Positions 8,249-14,954 of a stretch of 26,485 nt of DNA are shown here, piece after piece. The stretch spans positions 1 to 26,485 of the forward strand of contig DCVX01000018.1 in assembly GCA_002328805.1 (NCBI GenBank), given 5' to 3'. Source of the stretch: Candidatus Dojkabacteria bacterium UBA2177. Lineage in GTDB: Bacteria; Patescibacteriota; Dojkabacteria; SC72. Position numbers and translations under genes: made by a program. Below the pieces are notes generated by a model that saw only the letters and a program-made list of their open reading frames with translations, had not been told where the DNA came from and did no database searches. Numbering within the stretch: the first letter of the stretch is position 1; each line of letters opens with the position of its first letter.

Positions 8249-8978
8249 GATTTTTAATTATAGATAGTAGATTCATAGTATCTTGGTAGACAGATTTATT
8301 TATAGAGATTTGATGTTTTTGTTTGTAATTTGAAAAACCAAAAAGTTCCTCATCAAAGGGTCTCTTTGAACTAGGTTTCCCTGTTTTCTTTCTCTTTCCA
8401 TTTTTTATAAATAGGGTATAGTTAGGATGGCAATTATTTAATATAGCAGTGTTAAGAAAGAATACCTTCTGTAAGAAATCTTCAAGGTCTGCATCTAGGG
8501 TGTGTTGTTCAAAGTAACTTAAATATCTTTTCCTTGTATCTGGGTCTATCTCAGGAAGTAGTAAGGAGAGGCTGTTTTTGTTTCTCATTTTTTTAGGGTA
8601 GCCACCAGGATCTACTGTTACGTCTATTGGAAACTTGTTGGATTTGGTATGCACGATGAAGTCTATTCCTTTCTGGTCCTGATCTCCTGTAGAAATAGAA
8701 ACTTTAGGATTGTTAAAATAGTTATTAGGTTGGTATCTACTGGCTAGGGCTGTAAAAAATAGGGCCTCGTAATGGATTCCTTTAGTTAAACAATGTGGTT
8801 CTTCACAGTTAAGCTGTTCTTCGAGATAAAGCAACAGTTGAGCTTGTTGTTCTCGGTATTTATATGAACCGTTCGTGCTTGTTTGTAATCTGTAATTTGT
8901 TATATCTCTGGATACTTGTAAAAGGGGGCTTACTTTTCTTTCTAATTCAATGTTTTCTACTTGCTCTTTTTCTAGCAT
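8238..8978 (-). CDS. Unknown protein with PD-(D/E)XK-like pattern (paralogue 2)
   Basis: I do not recognise a named family for this 246-residue protein. Its middle (about 65-130) contains KGIHYEALFFTALASRY, then a beta-rich stretch and QKGIDFIVHTKSNKFPIDVTVDPG. The order helix-Glu, then strand GID, then strand DVT is reminiscent of PD-(D/E)XK nucleases, but the expected Lys of (D/E)xK is Thr (DVT). The upstream neighbour at 8999-9652 has the same pattern (GILGEAIFLNFI, GIDFYLNGFPMDIT), so the two look like old tandem duplicates. They are 20 bp apart on the same strand and are probably one operon. There is no methyltransferase beside them, so a restriction role is unsupported. The C-terminus is basic (NGKRKKTGKPSSKRP). 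No signal peptide is seen. Confidence 0.75.
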   Translation of the reverse strand: MLEKEQVENIELERKVSPLLQVSRDITNYRLQTSTNGSYKYREQQAQLLLYLEEQLNCEEPHCLTKGIHYEALFFTALASRYQPNNYFNNPKVSISTGDQDQKGIDFIVHTKSNKFPIDVTVDPGGYPKKMRNKNSLSLLLPEIDPDTRKRYLSYFEQHTLDADLEDFLQKVFFLNTAILNNCHPNYTLFIKNGKRKKTGKPSSKRPFDEELFGFSNYKQKHQISINKSVYQDTMNLLSIIKNPNF

Positions 8979-8998
8979 AAGCTGTGTTAAGAATCTTT

Positions 8999-9652
8999 TT
9001 AATCTGACTTAGGCCATAGGTTGGAATTTATTAAAATTTTCAGAAGCGTTGCTAAATTCTTTTCATTATTTACTCCTGCATTTGCGAAATGGCTGTCTGG
9101 GGTAGGATTATCTATTTGAGCTCTTATGTTTTTTAGGACATCTAGATTTATTGTAAGAAGGTCATAAAGATAGCTTTTGTTGTCTACAAAGTTGCCACGT
9201 ATATGATCCATTAGATAAGTTTTATTCCTTGTAAAATTTTCGTCTTCTGAGAATGCGTGTTTCTGTCCATAATGCCTAGGGACATAGAGTGTTGCAAATC
9301 TAGAAGCTTGGACTTTCTTCTCAACGCTGTTAAAGCCTGTTGTGATATCCATAGGAAAACCATTTAGGTAGAAGTCTATTCCTGCCATATCGTCTTCACC
9401 ACTACCAACTTTAATATCTATGTCAGATTCTCTTATGAAGTTAAGGAATATTGCCTCTCCTAAGATTCCATGTAGTTCTTTTGTTTCGTAAAGTTGTTCT
9501 GTTGGGGTTGTAGTTAGTTTTTCTAATTCTTGCACTTTAGAATCTTTGTAAGAGGTGTTATTGCAGGTGGATATGCGGTGGACTAGGATTTCTTTTGCAG
9601 TAGTTACTAAGGCTGGCTCTTTTTCTGCTGTGTCTCTAAATTCTTGTTCCAA
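8999..9652 (-). CDS. Unknown protein with PD-(D/E)XK-like pattern (paralogue 1)
   Basis: This 217-residue soluble protein is the first gene of a probable two-gene operon. The core (about 60-110) reads HGILGEAIFLNFIRE, then DIKVGSGEDDMAGIDF and a short turn to GFPMDITTGFNS. This parallels the next gene: conserved Glu, Gly-Ile-Asp-Phe and Asp-x-Thr. The pattern suggests a PD-(D/E)XK-type fold with a missing catalytic Lys; this is my inference and no function is assigned. The start is TTG. It is favoured because a TAGAAT -10 box (minus strand, hexamer 9666-9661) ends 9 nt before it, matching the leaderless arrangement of other genes here. No in-frame ATG lies nearby. Confidence 0.72.
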   Translation of the reverse strand: MEQEFRDTAEKEPALVTTAKEILVHRISTCNNTSYKDSKVQELEKLTTTPTEQLYETKELHGILGEAIFLNFIRESDIDIKVGSGEDDMAGIDFYLNGFPMDITTGFNSVEKKVQASRFATLYVPRHYGQKHAFSEDENFTRNKTYLMDHIRGNFVDNKSYLYDLLTINLDVLKNIRAQIDNPTPDSHFANAGVNNEKNLATLLKILINSNLWPKSD

Positions 9653-9673
9653 TGTCTTCCATTCTACAGAGAA

Positions 9674-9697
9674 AAGGGGCTATTTTTCAAGCCCCTT
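9674..9697 (-). terminator. Rho-independent terminator after hsp20
   Basis: An 8-bp stem (AAGGGGCT with AGCCCCTT) encloses an 8-nt loop. On the minus strand the stem is followed by CCCCTTTTCTC, giving a short U-run. It lies 24 bp beyond the hsp20 stop and just before the next minus-strand promoter (TAGAAT), which separates the two units. Confidence 0.75.
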
Positions 9698-9720
9698 CTA
9701 ATTACCTATTTTTAAGAAAT

Positions 9721-10170
9721 TTACTTTATTTCAATTTCTCTTGGTTTAACTTCATCTGTCTTTGGAAGTTTAACCTGTAATACCCCATCTTTAAACTCTG
9801 CTTCTGCTTTGTCAGGGTCTATTTTTGTTGGGAGATTGAATCTCTGTTCAAAGGAACTTTCCATACTTCTGTAGTAGTATTTCTTGTCCTTATTTTCCTC
9901 CTCTTTTTCTTTAGTCTCTCCCTTGATGGATATGTTATCTTCGTTAATTGTTATCTTTATGTCTTCCTTTTTAATTCCAGGAAGAGCCATTTTTACGAAG
10001 ACATCATCTTTTTCCTCCCAAACATCTGCAGAGAGGTTAGAGTATGTTGTGGGGAATGTAAAGAATTCATCCCATACGGTTGGTGCAAAGAAGTCATCAA
10101 AGATTGATCTAAAAGGAGTGTATGTGGTTGGGTATGACCTCTTATTGTCTTCTCTTTTTACTATTTTCAT
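9721..10170 (-). CDS. Hsp20/alpha-crystallin small heat-shock protein
   Basis: This is an ATP-independent holdase chaperone that keeps unfolding proteins soluble until refolding machines act. At 149 residues it has the usual length. The alpha-crystallin domain runs from about 45 to 140, with VFVKMALPGIKKEDIKITI, then ISIKGE, FEQRFNLP and FKDGVLQVKLPK. The C-terminal REIEIK carries the I-x-I/V anchor used in oligomer assembly. The promoter is an extended -10 TGCTATATA, and an AAGGAG Shine-Dalgarno precedes the ATG, so this gene has a real leader. I see no CIRCE or other heat-shock operator in the short upstream gap. It ends in a clear terminator. Confidence 0.95.
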   Translation of the reverse strand: MKIVKREDNKRSYPTTYTPFRSIFDDFFAPTVWDEFFTFPTTYSNLSADVWEEKDDVFVKMALPGIKKEDIKITINEDNISIKGETKEKEEENKDKKYYYRSMESSFEQRFNLPTKIDPDKAEAEFKDGVLQVKLPKTDEVKPREIEIK

Positions 10171-10253
10171 ATGTTTTCTCCTTACAATTTATATATAGCA
10201 AATGGTATCATCGAGTGCTAATTTTTGTCAAGGGGAGGAGTGAAAAGGTTTGT

Positions 10254-12419
10254 TTAATAGGGAATTTTTATAAAGATTCCTCTTTCTTTTGAGATATTGA
10301 TAGCATCTCCGAATATTTTGCCGGCATTATCTCTAAGGGTGTAGTCAAAAAGACTTTGTTGATTATTCCAAACAGCTATTTGCTTAATATAAGAATATTC
10401 TGTATTTAGTAATATATTCTTTGTTGTTGATATGGTATTTTTAAATAATGATGTTGGAACCAGATTCCACCCAACTAGTTGGGATACCTCTACTTCGTAT
10501 GGTATGTTTATTGTTTTTATGGGGATCTCAATATCTTCTAATGCAATTACTACATATACTTCTCCAGGAACAAGGTTAAAGTCAGTTCCATAGTTTTGTC
10601 CGTTTTCATTCTTGACAATCTTTTCCCACTGGTCGTTTCGGAAGAGTCCAACGGCGAGAATTTCTTTGTTTGAAGTTTCAATTAGTTCTTTGGCTGTCCC
10701 GATTTTAATCTGGCTACTATTTACTACAAGAGGTGCTTCAAACATATTTACCCCTTTTACAAGGTTTATCCTAGCATTATTTTCTTTACAATATCTTTCA
10801 GTAACATTTTCTAATATTTCTCCGGCACATTCTTTAACTTCTGTATATTCTACGGAGTCATTAAACAAGCAACAACCCTTTTCTTCTGGTATAGGTTGTT
10901 GTGGAGGCTCGGGAGTTGTTGAAGTAGCGATGACCTTTCCATCTACAGTACAAGTCTGTCCGATCTGTGCATCTTTTGTGTATTCTCCAGGTTTAATATT
11001 GTATTTCCAGATACAGGTACAGTAGGTGTTCCAACCAAGTGATTCGCATGGCAAATCAACTTCTGGGGATATCCGTTTCCCATCGTTTCCAATCCCAGTA
11101 ATGGCCAACCATTTACGAGTTGTCGAGGGGGGAGGGGTAGGAGGTTCTTCTGGGGGTGTTGTAGTTGTTCCCTTGCTATTACAACTATTATAGGTGGTAT
11201 TTGTATATGCATTGGCATAACTGCAGGCATTTGGTTTTGCAGTTACTGTAAATGGCCATGTTAGAGTTTTGTTTGTGTACCATCCATAAATCTGATTAAT
11301 CTGGCTCATATATTCATATCCCCGCTTCAATTGGTCAAAGGTTGTACATCCTCCTGTTAAGAATTTTGCACCCCACATAATGACCCCAGTACCCAAAGTA
11401 GGGTTATATGCCTGTTCAAAAGCTGGATCCCACACACATGTATTTCCAGTGTATGATGGTACAGCGATCTTCTGAAGGAAGTGTTCTATTTGTTTGTCGA
11501 AATTAGCAACGGGTACGGATGGATTGTTGTGTATTCCGAAGTCTTCGACAGAGGATACGTAAGCATAGTTACTTCCACCCGATTCGTTTGACCATATTGT
11601 TATTGCAAAAGCGGGATCTATCCCATATTTAAGTGCTCTGCAATATACGTCTTCATAGCACTCATTGGGATATCCTCCGAGTGGACAAGATTGTACCCAT
11701 CTGTTTAAAATGTCGGTCACTTTTGCTTTGCTAGGTGAGGTCGAAACATTAACTTTGACATTCGTTTTGCAATTAGCTCCACTTTGGGCATATATTGGGG
11801 AAGAGATTATATCCATTAGTTGGCTCTTTAATTCACTTTCCTTGGTATAGTCTGCATATGTCTCTACGATATAATTCCCATCCTGTGTGTCTAATGCCCA
11901 TGTGCCATGATACTGTGTGTCCTGGAGATATTGTTCTCCATCATCTATGGTTATTAAGAGTAGTTTCTGCTTACCTGTTTTACCTGTAGTTATCTCGGGT
12001 AAAAGTACTTCGTCGGAGATTGGTTTTGTCTTGAAGGAGTATTCATTCTCGCCTTTTTGACCATTGGTTTCTATTCTGAAAAGGTATCCTGTGTTTGGTT
12101 CTAGGTCTGAAAGTGTTGTGTAATATATTCTCTGTTTGTTTGGAATTTCAATGTCTATAATGTCTGTTCTTGCTGTTTTATACAGTCCTGTTTCTGTTGC
12201 TTTTTTATACTCTAATCTCTGTATTTGAGTAGGGTTTGTTTTCCAGTATATTTGAGTTGAAACTGTAGATGTGTTGACTACTACAACATCTGTAGGTTGT
12301 TCAAGTAGTATTCTTTCTTTCTCAACACCTTTGAAGAGAATGACTATTGTTCCTAAGAAAAGGAGTATTGCAAGAGAAAAGAGTAATGGATATTTTTTTG
12401 ATTTCGATAAGGGTCTCAT
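10254..12419 (-). CDS. Exported multidomain protein: FN3-like, lysozyme-like and C-terminal beta domains
   Basis: The 721-residue protein begins with a basic N-terminus and a hydrophobic segment (about 11-30), so it is exported or anchored. Residues about 40-135 look like a fibronectin type III domain (VSTQIYWKTN, TTLSDLEPNTGYLFRIET, FKTKP). Residues about 235-400 look lysozyme-like: YCRALKYGIDPAFAITIW, NESGGSNYAYVSSVEDFGIH with a probable catalytic Glu, then GTGVIMWGAKFL. A Thr/Pro-rich linker follows, then two Cys-containing segments and a C-terminal beta-rich domain that ends in a GIFIKIPY-type strand. The likely role is cell-wall remodelling or surface attachment. The TGCTATCAT promoter (minus-strand hexamer 12433-12428) ends 9 nt before the ATG, so it is probably leaderless. 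Enzymatic activity is uncertain. Confidence 0.78.
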   Translation of the reverse strand: MRPLSKSKKYPLLFSLAILLFLGTIVILFKGVEKERILLEQPTDVVVVNTSTVSTQIYWKTNPTQIQRLEYKKATETGLYKTARTDIIDIEIPNKQRIYYTTLSDLEPNTGYLFRIETNGQKGENEYSFKTKPISDEVLLPEITTGKTGKQKLLLITIDDGEQYLQDTQYHGTWALDTQDGNYIVETYADYTKESELKSQLMDIISSPIYAQSGANCKTNVKVNVSTSPSKAKVTDILNRWVQSCPLGGYPNECYEDVYCRALKYGIDPAFAITIWSNESGGSNYAYVSSVEDFGIHNNPSVPVANFDKQIEHFLQKIAVPSYTGNTCVWDPAFEQAYNPTLGTGVIMWGAKFLTGGCTTFDQLKRGYEYMSQINQIYGWYTNKTLTWPFTVTAKPNACSYANAYTNTTYNSCNSKGTTTTPPEEPPTPPPSTTRKWLAITGIGNDGKRISPEVDLPCESLGWNTYCTCIWKYNIKPGEYTKDAQIGQTCTVDGKVIATSTTPEPPQQPIPEEKGCCLFNDSVEYTEVKECAGEILENVTERYCKENNARINLVKGVNMFEAPLVVNSSQIKIGTAKELIETSNKEILAVGLFRNDQWEKIVKNENGQNYGTDFNLVPGEVYVVIALEDIEIPIKTINIPYEVEVSQLVGWNLVPTSLFKNTISTTKNILLNTEYSYIKQIAVWNNQQSLFDYTLRDNAGKIFGDAINISKERGIFIKIPY

Positions 12420-12481
12420 TAAACCTTATGATAGCAAAATGATTTTGTGAAGTATAGGTCTAGTTTAACCAAGTATAGTTG

Positions 12482-12895
12482 TTATACCTTAAACATATGT
12501 GGGAACAACTCCGTGATAACTTCGTATTTTTCTTTAGTTGGGTCTGTTAAGAAAAATATCTCTCGTGCAAGTTCTATATCGTGCATCTGCCAAGGGTTTA
12601 CAACAGTAGGAGCGTTTAAGGTTGGGATATCAGGGTTCATTTTTCTTCGAAGTGCTCCATATATTTTTATTTCTTTTGGAGATAACTCTAAATTGCAGAG
12701 GTCACATATGCCAGTAATTTGGTTAGTGCAGGGGCATTTCTCTATACTTATTGATATTGAGGAATCTTCTATAAGGATATCTGTTATGTATTTAAAGTCT
12801 TCGTAGGGGAATCGTCCGCCTTCAAGGAGATATGTTTCGTAATCTTGGTTAAAGTTGTCTGCTGTTTTTAAGTCGAGTTCTGTCTTGGAAAGCAT
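12482..12895 (-). CDS. Small protein with a CxC-x7-CxxC cysteine cluster
   Basis: I do not recognise this 137-residue soluble protein. It contains a compact cysteine cluster, CPCTNQITGICDLC (C54, C56, C64, C67), likely to bind zinc. It is followed by NLELSPKEIKIYGALRRKMNP and the block VVNPWQMHDIELAREIFFLTD, which is helical. An extended -10 TGCTAAAAT (minus strand, hexamer 12908-12903) ends 8 nt before the ATG, which favours this start and a leaderless mRNA. It follows two unknown minus-strand genes but has its own promoter. The cysteine arrangement is structural evidence only; no role is proposed. Confidence 0.65.
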   Translation of the reverse strand: MLSKTELDLKTADNFNQDYETYLLEGGRFPYEDFKYITDILIEDSSISISIEKCPCTNQITGICDLCNLELSPKEIKIYGALRRKMNPDIPTLNAPTVVNPWQMHDIELAREIFFLTDPTKEKYEVITELFPHMFKV

Positions 12896-12961
12896 CAGCT
12901 ACATTTTAGCAGAGTGTTTTATATTGGGCAATGGGATACTCAGATTAAAAATTTTAAGAAA

Positions 12962-13072
12962 TCAAAGTCTTTTTATTTCTAACTCTGCATTTTCTAGAAT
13001 ATCTTTTGCAATTTGTCTTGATATCTCTGTGGTTTCTTTTGAGGTTTGTATTTCAAAAATACTCGAGATAGT
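12962..13072 (-). pseudogene. Possible gene remnant without a start codon
   Basis: Between two genes on the minus strand lies a 36-codon open stretch with protein-like composition, including ETTEISRQIAKDILENAE and ending EIKRL before TGA. A TAG closes it upstream and there is no in-frame ATG, GTG or TTG; only an ATT could begin it. It may be the tail of a decayed gene, or chance. Confidence 0.25.
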
Positions 13073-13077
13073 CTACT

Positions 13078-13524
13078 CTATAGGTTTTTTAAAGATTCTA
13101 ACACTTTCAATTTACTCTCAATGCTATCAATTAAAACTTTACCAGCATCTATGTCTTGGTAAGGGAAAATTTTGATGATATGTTTCTTACCATTTATCAT
13201 TTCTTGATGAGATAATGTATTTCCTTTTGTGTTTTCTATACTCCATTCCCTAGTTTTTTTGTTTAATTCCATTAGAAAGTTTTCATATTCCTCTGTTTGA
13301 CAATCACCCCATATAAAATCTTGATTGTTTTTAGATATTACAGAAATTATTCCGGAGGGTATTAATATGATCCTGGGTTCTGTAGAGTGATCAATTTGTT
13401 CATGATTTTTTTCAATGTGTATAGGGATAATATCTATGTGAAGTTCCTCAAAAATCTCAGGATAAGCTGTAGCAACTTGTTCGTTAGATGTTATGAGGAC
13501 TTGAAAATTTGGTTCGTTTTCCAT
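13078..13524 (-). CDS. Unknown protein, paralogue of the next gene upstream
   Basis: This 148-residue soluble protein is not recognisable to me. It aligns over most of its length with the protein from 13553-14011: RIILIPSGIISVISKNNQDFIW matches RFMILPAGVVAVSSFKKDSIW in the same place, and IIKIFPYQDIDAGKVLIDSI matches FLRILPYEDTHSSAVITSLL near the C-terminus. The predicted pattern is alternating beta strands with a C-terminal helix. It lies 28 bp after its paralogue on the same strand with no clear promoter of its own (only a weak CATAAA), so cotranscription is likely. Similarity is low enough to indicate old duplication and divergence. No catalytic residue pattern is obvious. Confidence 0.7.
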   Translation of the reverse strand: MENEPNFQVLITSNEQVATAYPEIFEELHIDIIPIHIEKNHEQIDHSTEPRIILIPSGIISVISKNNQDFIWGDCQTEEYENFLMELNKKTREWSIENTKGNTLSHQEMINGKKHIIKIFPYQDIDAGKVLIDSIESKLKVLESLKNL

Positions 13525-13552
13525 TTTGGTTTATGAAAACAAAAAACATTAA

Positions 13553-14011
13553 TCATTGTATCTCAGGTGAAAATGAAGAATCCAGTAAATCTTTATATCT
13601 AATATCTAGTAAGCTTGTTATTACGGCAGATGAGTGAGTATCTTCATAAGGTAATATTCTTAAGAAATATATCTCTGTATCATAATGTAACTCCTGGACT
13701 AGGTCATGTATGTCTTTAGTTCCAGATTCAATTTTTTCTTCTACAATAGTATTAATTGTTTCTAGAAAATGATTATTTGAATCATCGTTTTCGATATCCC
13801 AAATGGAGTCTTTTTTGAAAGAGGATACGGCAACTACACCGGCAGGGAGAATCATGAATCTAAATAGACCTAATTTCTGAGGGTTGGGATTTTCTATATA
13901 GAATGAATCCTCCTGATTAAAGGTGTGTCTGGAGAATAGGCCGGGATATCTATTTAATATTTCTTTCTTGCAGGTTATTAAATTTGTTTTATCTCTTTCT
14001 CTTTCTATCAT
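13553..14011 (-). CDS. Unknown protein, first of a tandem paralogue pair
   Basis: This 152-residue protein belongs to no family I recognise. It shares two blocks with its downstream neighbour (LFRFMILPAGVVAVSS and IYFLRILPYEDTHSSAVI), plus an N-terminal NRYPGLFSRH region that matches TAYPEIFEEL. A TATTAT -10 box (minus strand, hexamer 14025-14020) ends 9 nt before the ATG, so a leaderless mRNA is probable. It is the last gene before the left att repeat of the integrated element, so it belongs to the chromosome side of the junction. Small, paired, lineage-specific genes next to a tRNA insertion hot spot may themselves be remains of earlier insertions; that is speculation. Confidence 0.7.
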   Translation of the reverse strand: MIERERDKTNLITCKKEILNRYPGLFSRHTFNQEDSFYIENPNPQKLGLFRFMILPAGVVAVSSFKKDSIWDIENDDSNNHFLETINTIVEEKIESGTKDIHDLVQELHYDTEIYFLRILPYEDTHSSAVITSLLDIRYKDLLDSSFSPEIQ

Positions 14012-14111
14012 GGTATAAGATAATATAATCTTATGGGTTTATTTTATAATTTTGTATTAAATAAGTAAAGATTTTTAAAAGGGATACTATAAGAGGAAAT
14101 TAAAAGGAAGA

Positions 14112-14121
14112 TGGCTCCGCG
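14112..14121 (+). other. Left attachment-site repeat (attL side)
   Basis: TGGCTCCGCG is an exact 10-bp copy of the tRNA-Asn 3' terminus. The bases to its left (GGAAGA and an A/T-rich run) would follow the tRNA in an empty chromosome and read TCTTCCTTTT on the tRNA strand, a plausible tRNA terminator. This supports the junction assignment. Confidence 0.75.
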
Positions 14122-14204
14122 TACTTCAAAGTGTGCGAACTTTTTTGGAGAAAGAGTATTTGGAAAAAGGAATCAATGTATATTGTAATAGTAGTACTAA
14201 TTAA
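14112..14204 (+). other. Orphan reading frame: predicted recombinase tail in the excised circle
   Basis: From the att repeat the frame TGG-CTC-CGC continues as GTA-CTT-CAA and stays open for 27 codons to TAA at 14202-14204. The peptide contains FLEKEYLEKGINVY. In the integrated right end the same three codons are followed by GAG and then the TAG supplied by the tRNA. Joining the ends at the repeat would place this frame in phase with the recombinase, so the circular form would encode a longer C-terminus. It has no start of its own. Confidence 0.55.
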
Positions 14205-14312
14205 CAGTAGAAACAAACAGATAGCTTTATCCTGATAAGCTTTTTTCATCTTATATAAGTAGGTGTAAGGTATTCGTATTTAAACACTTATATTATACCA
14301 ATAGCATCTATG

Positions 14313-14342
14313 TTGTAGTGTTTAGCATGTAAAGTGTATAAT
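14313..14342 (+). promoter_or_regulatory. Probable promoter of the left-end leader RNA
   Basis: TATAAT (14337-14342) is preceded by TG directly next to the box and, 18 bp upstream, by TTGTAG (14313-14318). Transcription would begin near 14349, almost 200 nt before the first likely start codon at 14544, which leaves a long structured leader. Confidence 0.45.
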
Positions 14343-14348
14343 TTGTAA

Positions 14349-14510
14349 TATTACCTAAACCTATTATTTAGGCATGGTGATGAAAATTAAATCCAGATCA
14401 GTGTGTTAGGCGGTCTTCCGTCTCTCAATCACTGACCTAGTTACTAGGGGAAACTCTAGTAGAGGATACATTAATGTACCTCTGTGAGTGGGAGACCACT
14501 TGTCTCAAAA
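14349..14510 (+). ncRNA. Structured 5' leader / possible cis-regulatory RNA
   Basis: This gene-free stretch contains a run of hairpins. They are CCTAAA/TTTAGG (14354-14372); TCAGTG/CACTGA (14398-14435) enclosing GGCGG-TCTT-CCGTC (14409-14422); ACTAGGG-GAAA-CTCTAGT (14443-14460) with a GNRA tetraloop; AGAGG/CCTCT with an inner TACATT/AATGTA (14461-14483); and AGTGG-GAGA-CCACT (14487-14500) with a second GNRA loop. The last hairpin competes with GAGAC/GTCTC (14492-14506), and the same GAGAC could also pair with GTCTC at 14420-14424. Mutually exclusive pairings ahead of the first gene suggest a regulatory leader or a processed RNA. I match it to no known riboswitch. The remaining gap (14122-14312) shows only A/T-rich sequence. 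Confidence 0.5.
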
Positions 14511-14543
14511 GTTCACAACTATATAACTTGGTCAGAAGTTAAA

Positions 14544-14951
14544 ATGTATAGAAAAACACATACCCCATATGTAATTCTTGCATTTAAAATGCTTAAAATA
14601 GAAGATGATCTCTTCCAAAACAATATATCAGTTTTTAAAAAACCATTAGTCGCTCTGGGTATTGTCAAAATAGATATGAAAAAGCTTTATAAAGACATTA
14701 CTTCCTTGCATAAGAAATATAATGAAATCAAAGGTAAAGATGAAAAAAAAGAGGCGACAGAAGAGTTCGGGACACAACTAGAACAAGCTATCCTTGCTTT
14801 AGAAGAGTTAATAAGAGCCTTATATAAACAATCAAAAAACATAGAATCTTTAAACTGGAATGATTATAAAGTTCTATCTTCTAAATATAGACTACGAAAA
14901 GAAGATGTTCTAATCGCTTTAGATCTATTAAAAAACGATGTTATAATCTAA
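14544..14951 (+). CDS. Unknown helical protein, first gene of the element
   Basis: This protein of about 135 residues is rich in Lys/Glu helices and has no recognised domain. A coiled-coil-like centre (KDITSLHKKYNEIKGKDEKK, then EQAILALEELIRALYKQSK) leads to a C-terminus WNDYKVLSSKYRLRKEDVLI that could be a small winged-helix-like or helical unit. The frame can be extended to a GTG at 14484, but that region lies inside the GNRA hairpin of the leader RNA, so the ATG at 14544 is preferred. The FtsK-like gene starts 3 bp after its stop. An accessory role in DNA transfer or control of the element is possible but only positional. Confidence 0.65.
   Translation: MYRKTHTPYVILAFKMLKIEDDLFQNNISVFKKPLVALGIVKIDMKKLYKDITSLHKKYNEIKGKDEKKEATEEFGTQLEQAILALEELIRALYKQSKNIESLNWNDYKVLSSKYRLRKEDVLIALDLLKNDVII
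14939..14947 (+). promoter_or_regulatory. Extended -10 promoter of the FtsK-like gene
   Basis: TGTTATAAT lies within the last codons of the preceding gene and ends 8 nt before the ATG at 14955. The motor gene can therefore probably be transcribed as a leaderless mRNA independently of the upstream leader. Confidence 0.5.
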
Positions 14952-14954
14952 CAC

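Noticed and set aside
8238..9652. Restriction-modification system
   Set aside because: No methyltransferase or specificity subunit is adjacent, and the catalytic lysine of the nuclease-like motif is missing in both proteins.
10612..11025. Plus-strand frame of 137 codons within the 721-residue exported protein gene
   Set aside because: It is a shadow of a continuous gene with recognisable domains on the other strand.
14132..14143. TGTGCGAACTTT, matching TGCGCGAACTTT at 22612-22623 in 11 of 12 bases near the other end of the element
   Set aside because: Distances to the att cores differ (about 10 versus 79 bp) and the right copy is in recombinase coding sequence, so it is most likely chance rather than a paired recombinase site.
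14484..14543. GTG-started extension of the first gene of the element
   Set aside because: The extension lies in a strong hairpin of the leader RNA, and the downstream ATG gives a normal N-terminus.
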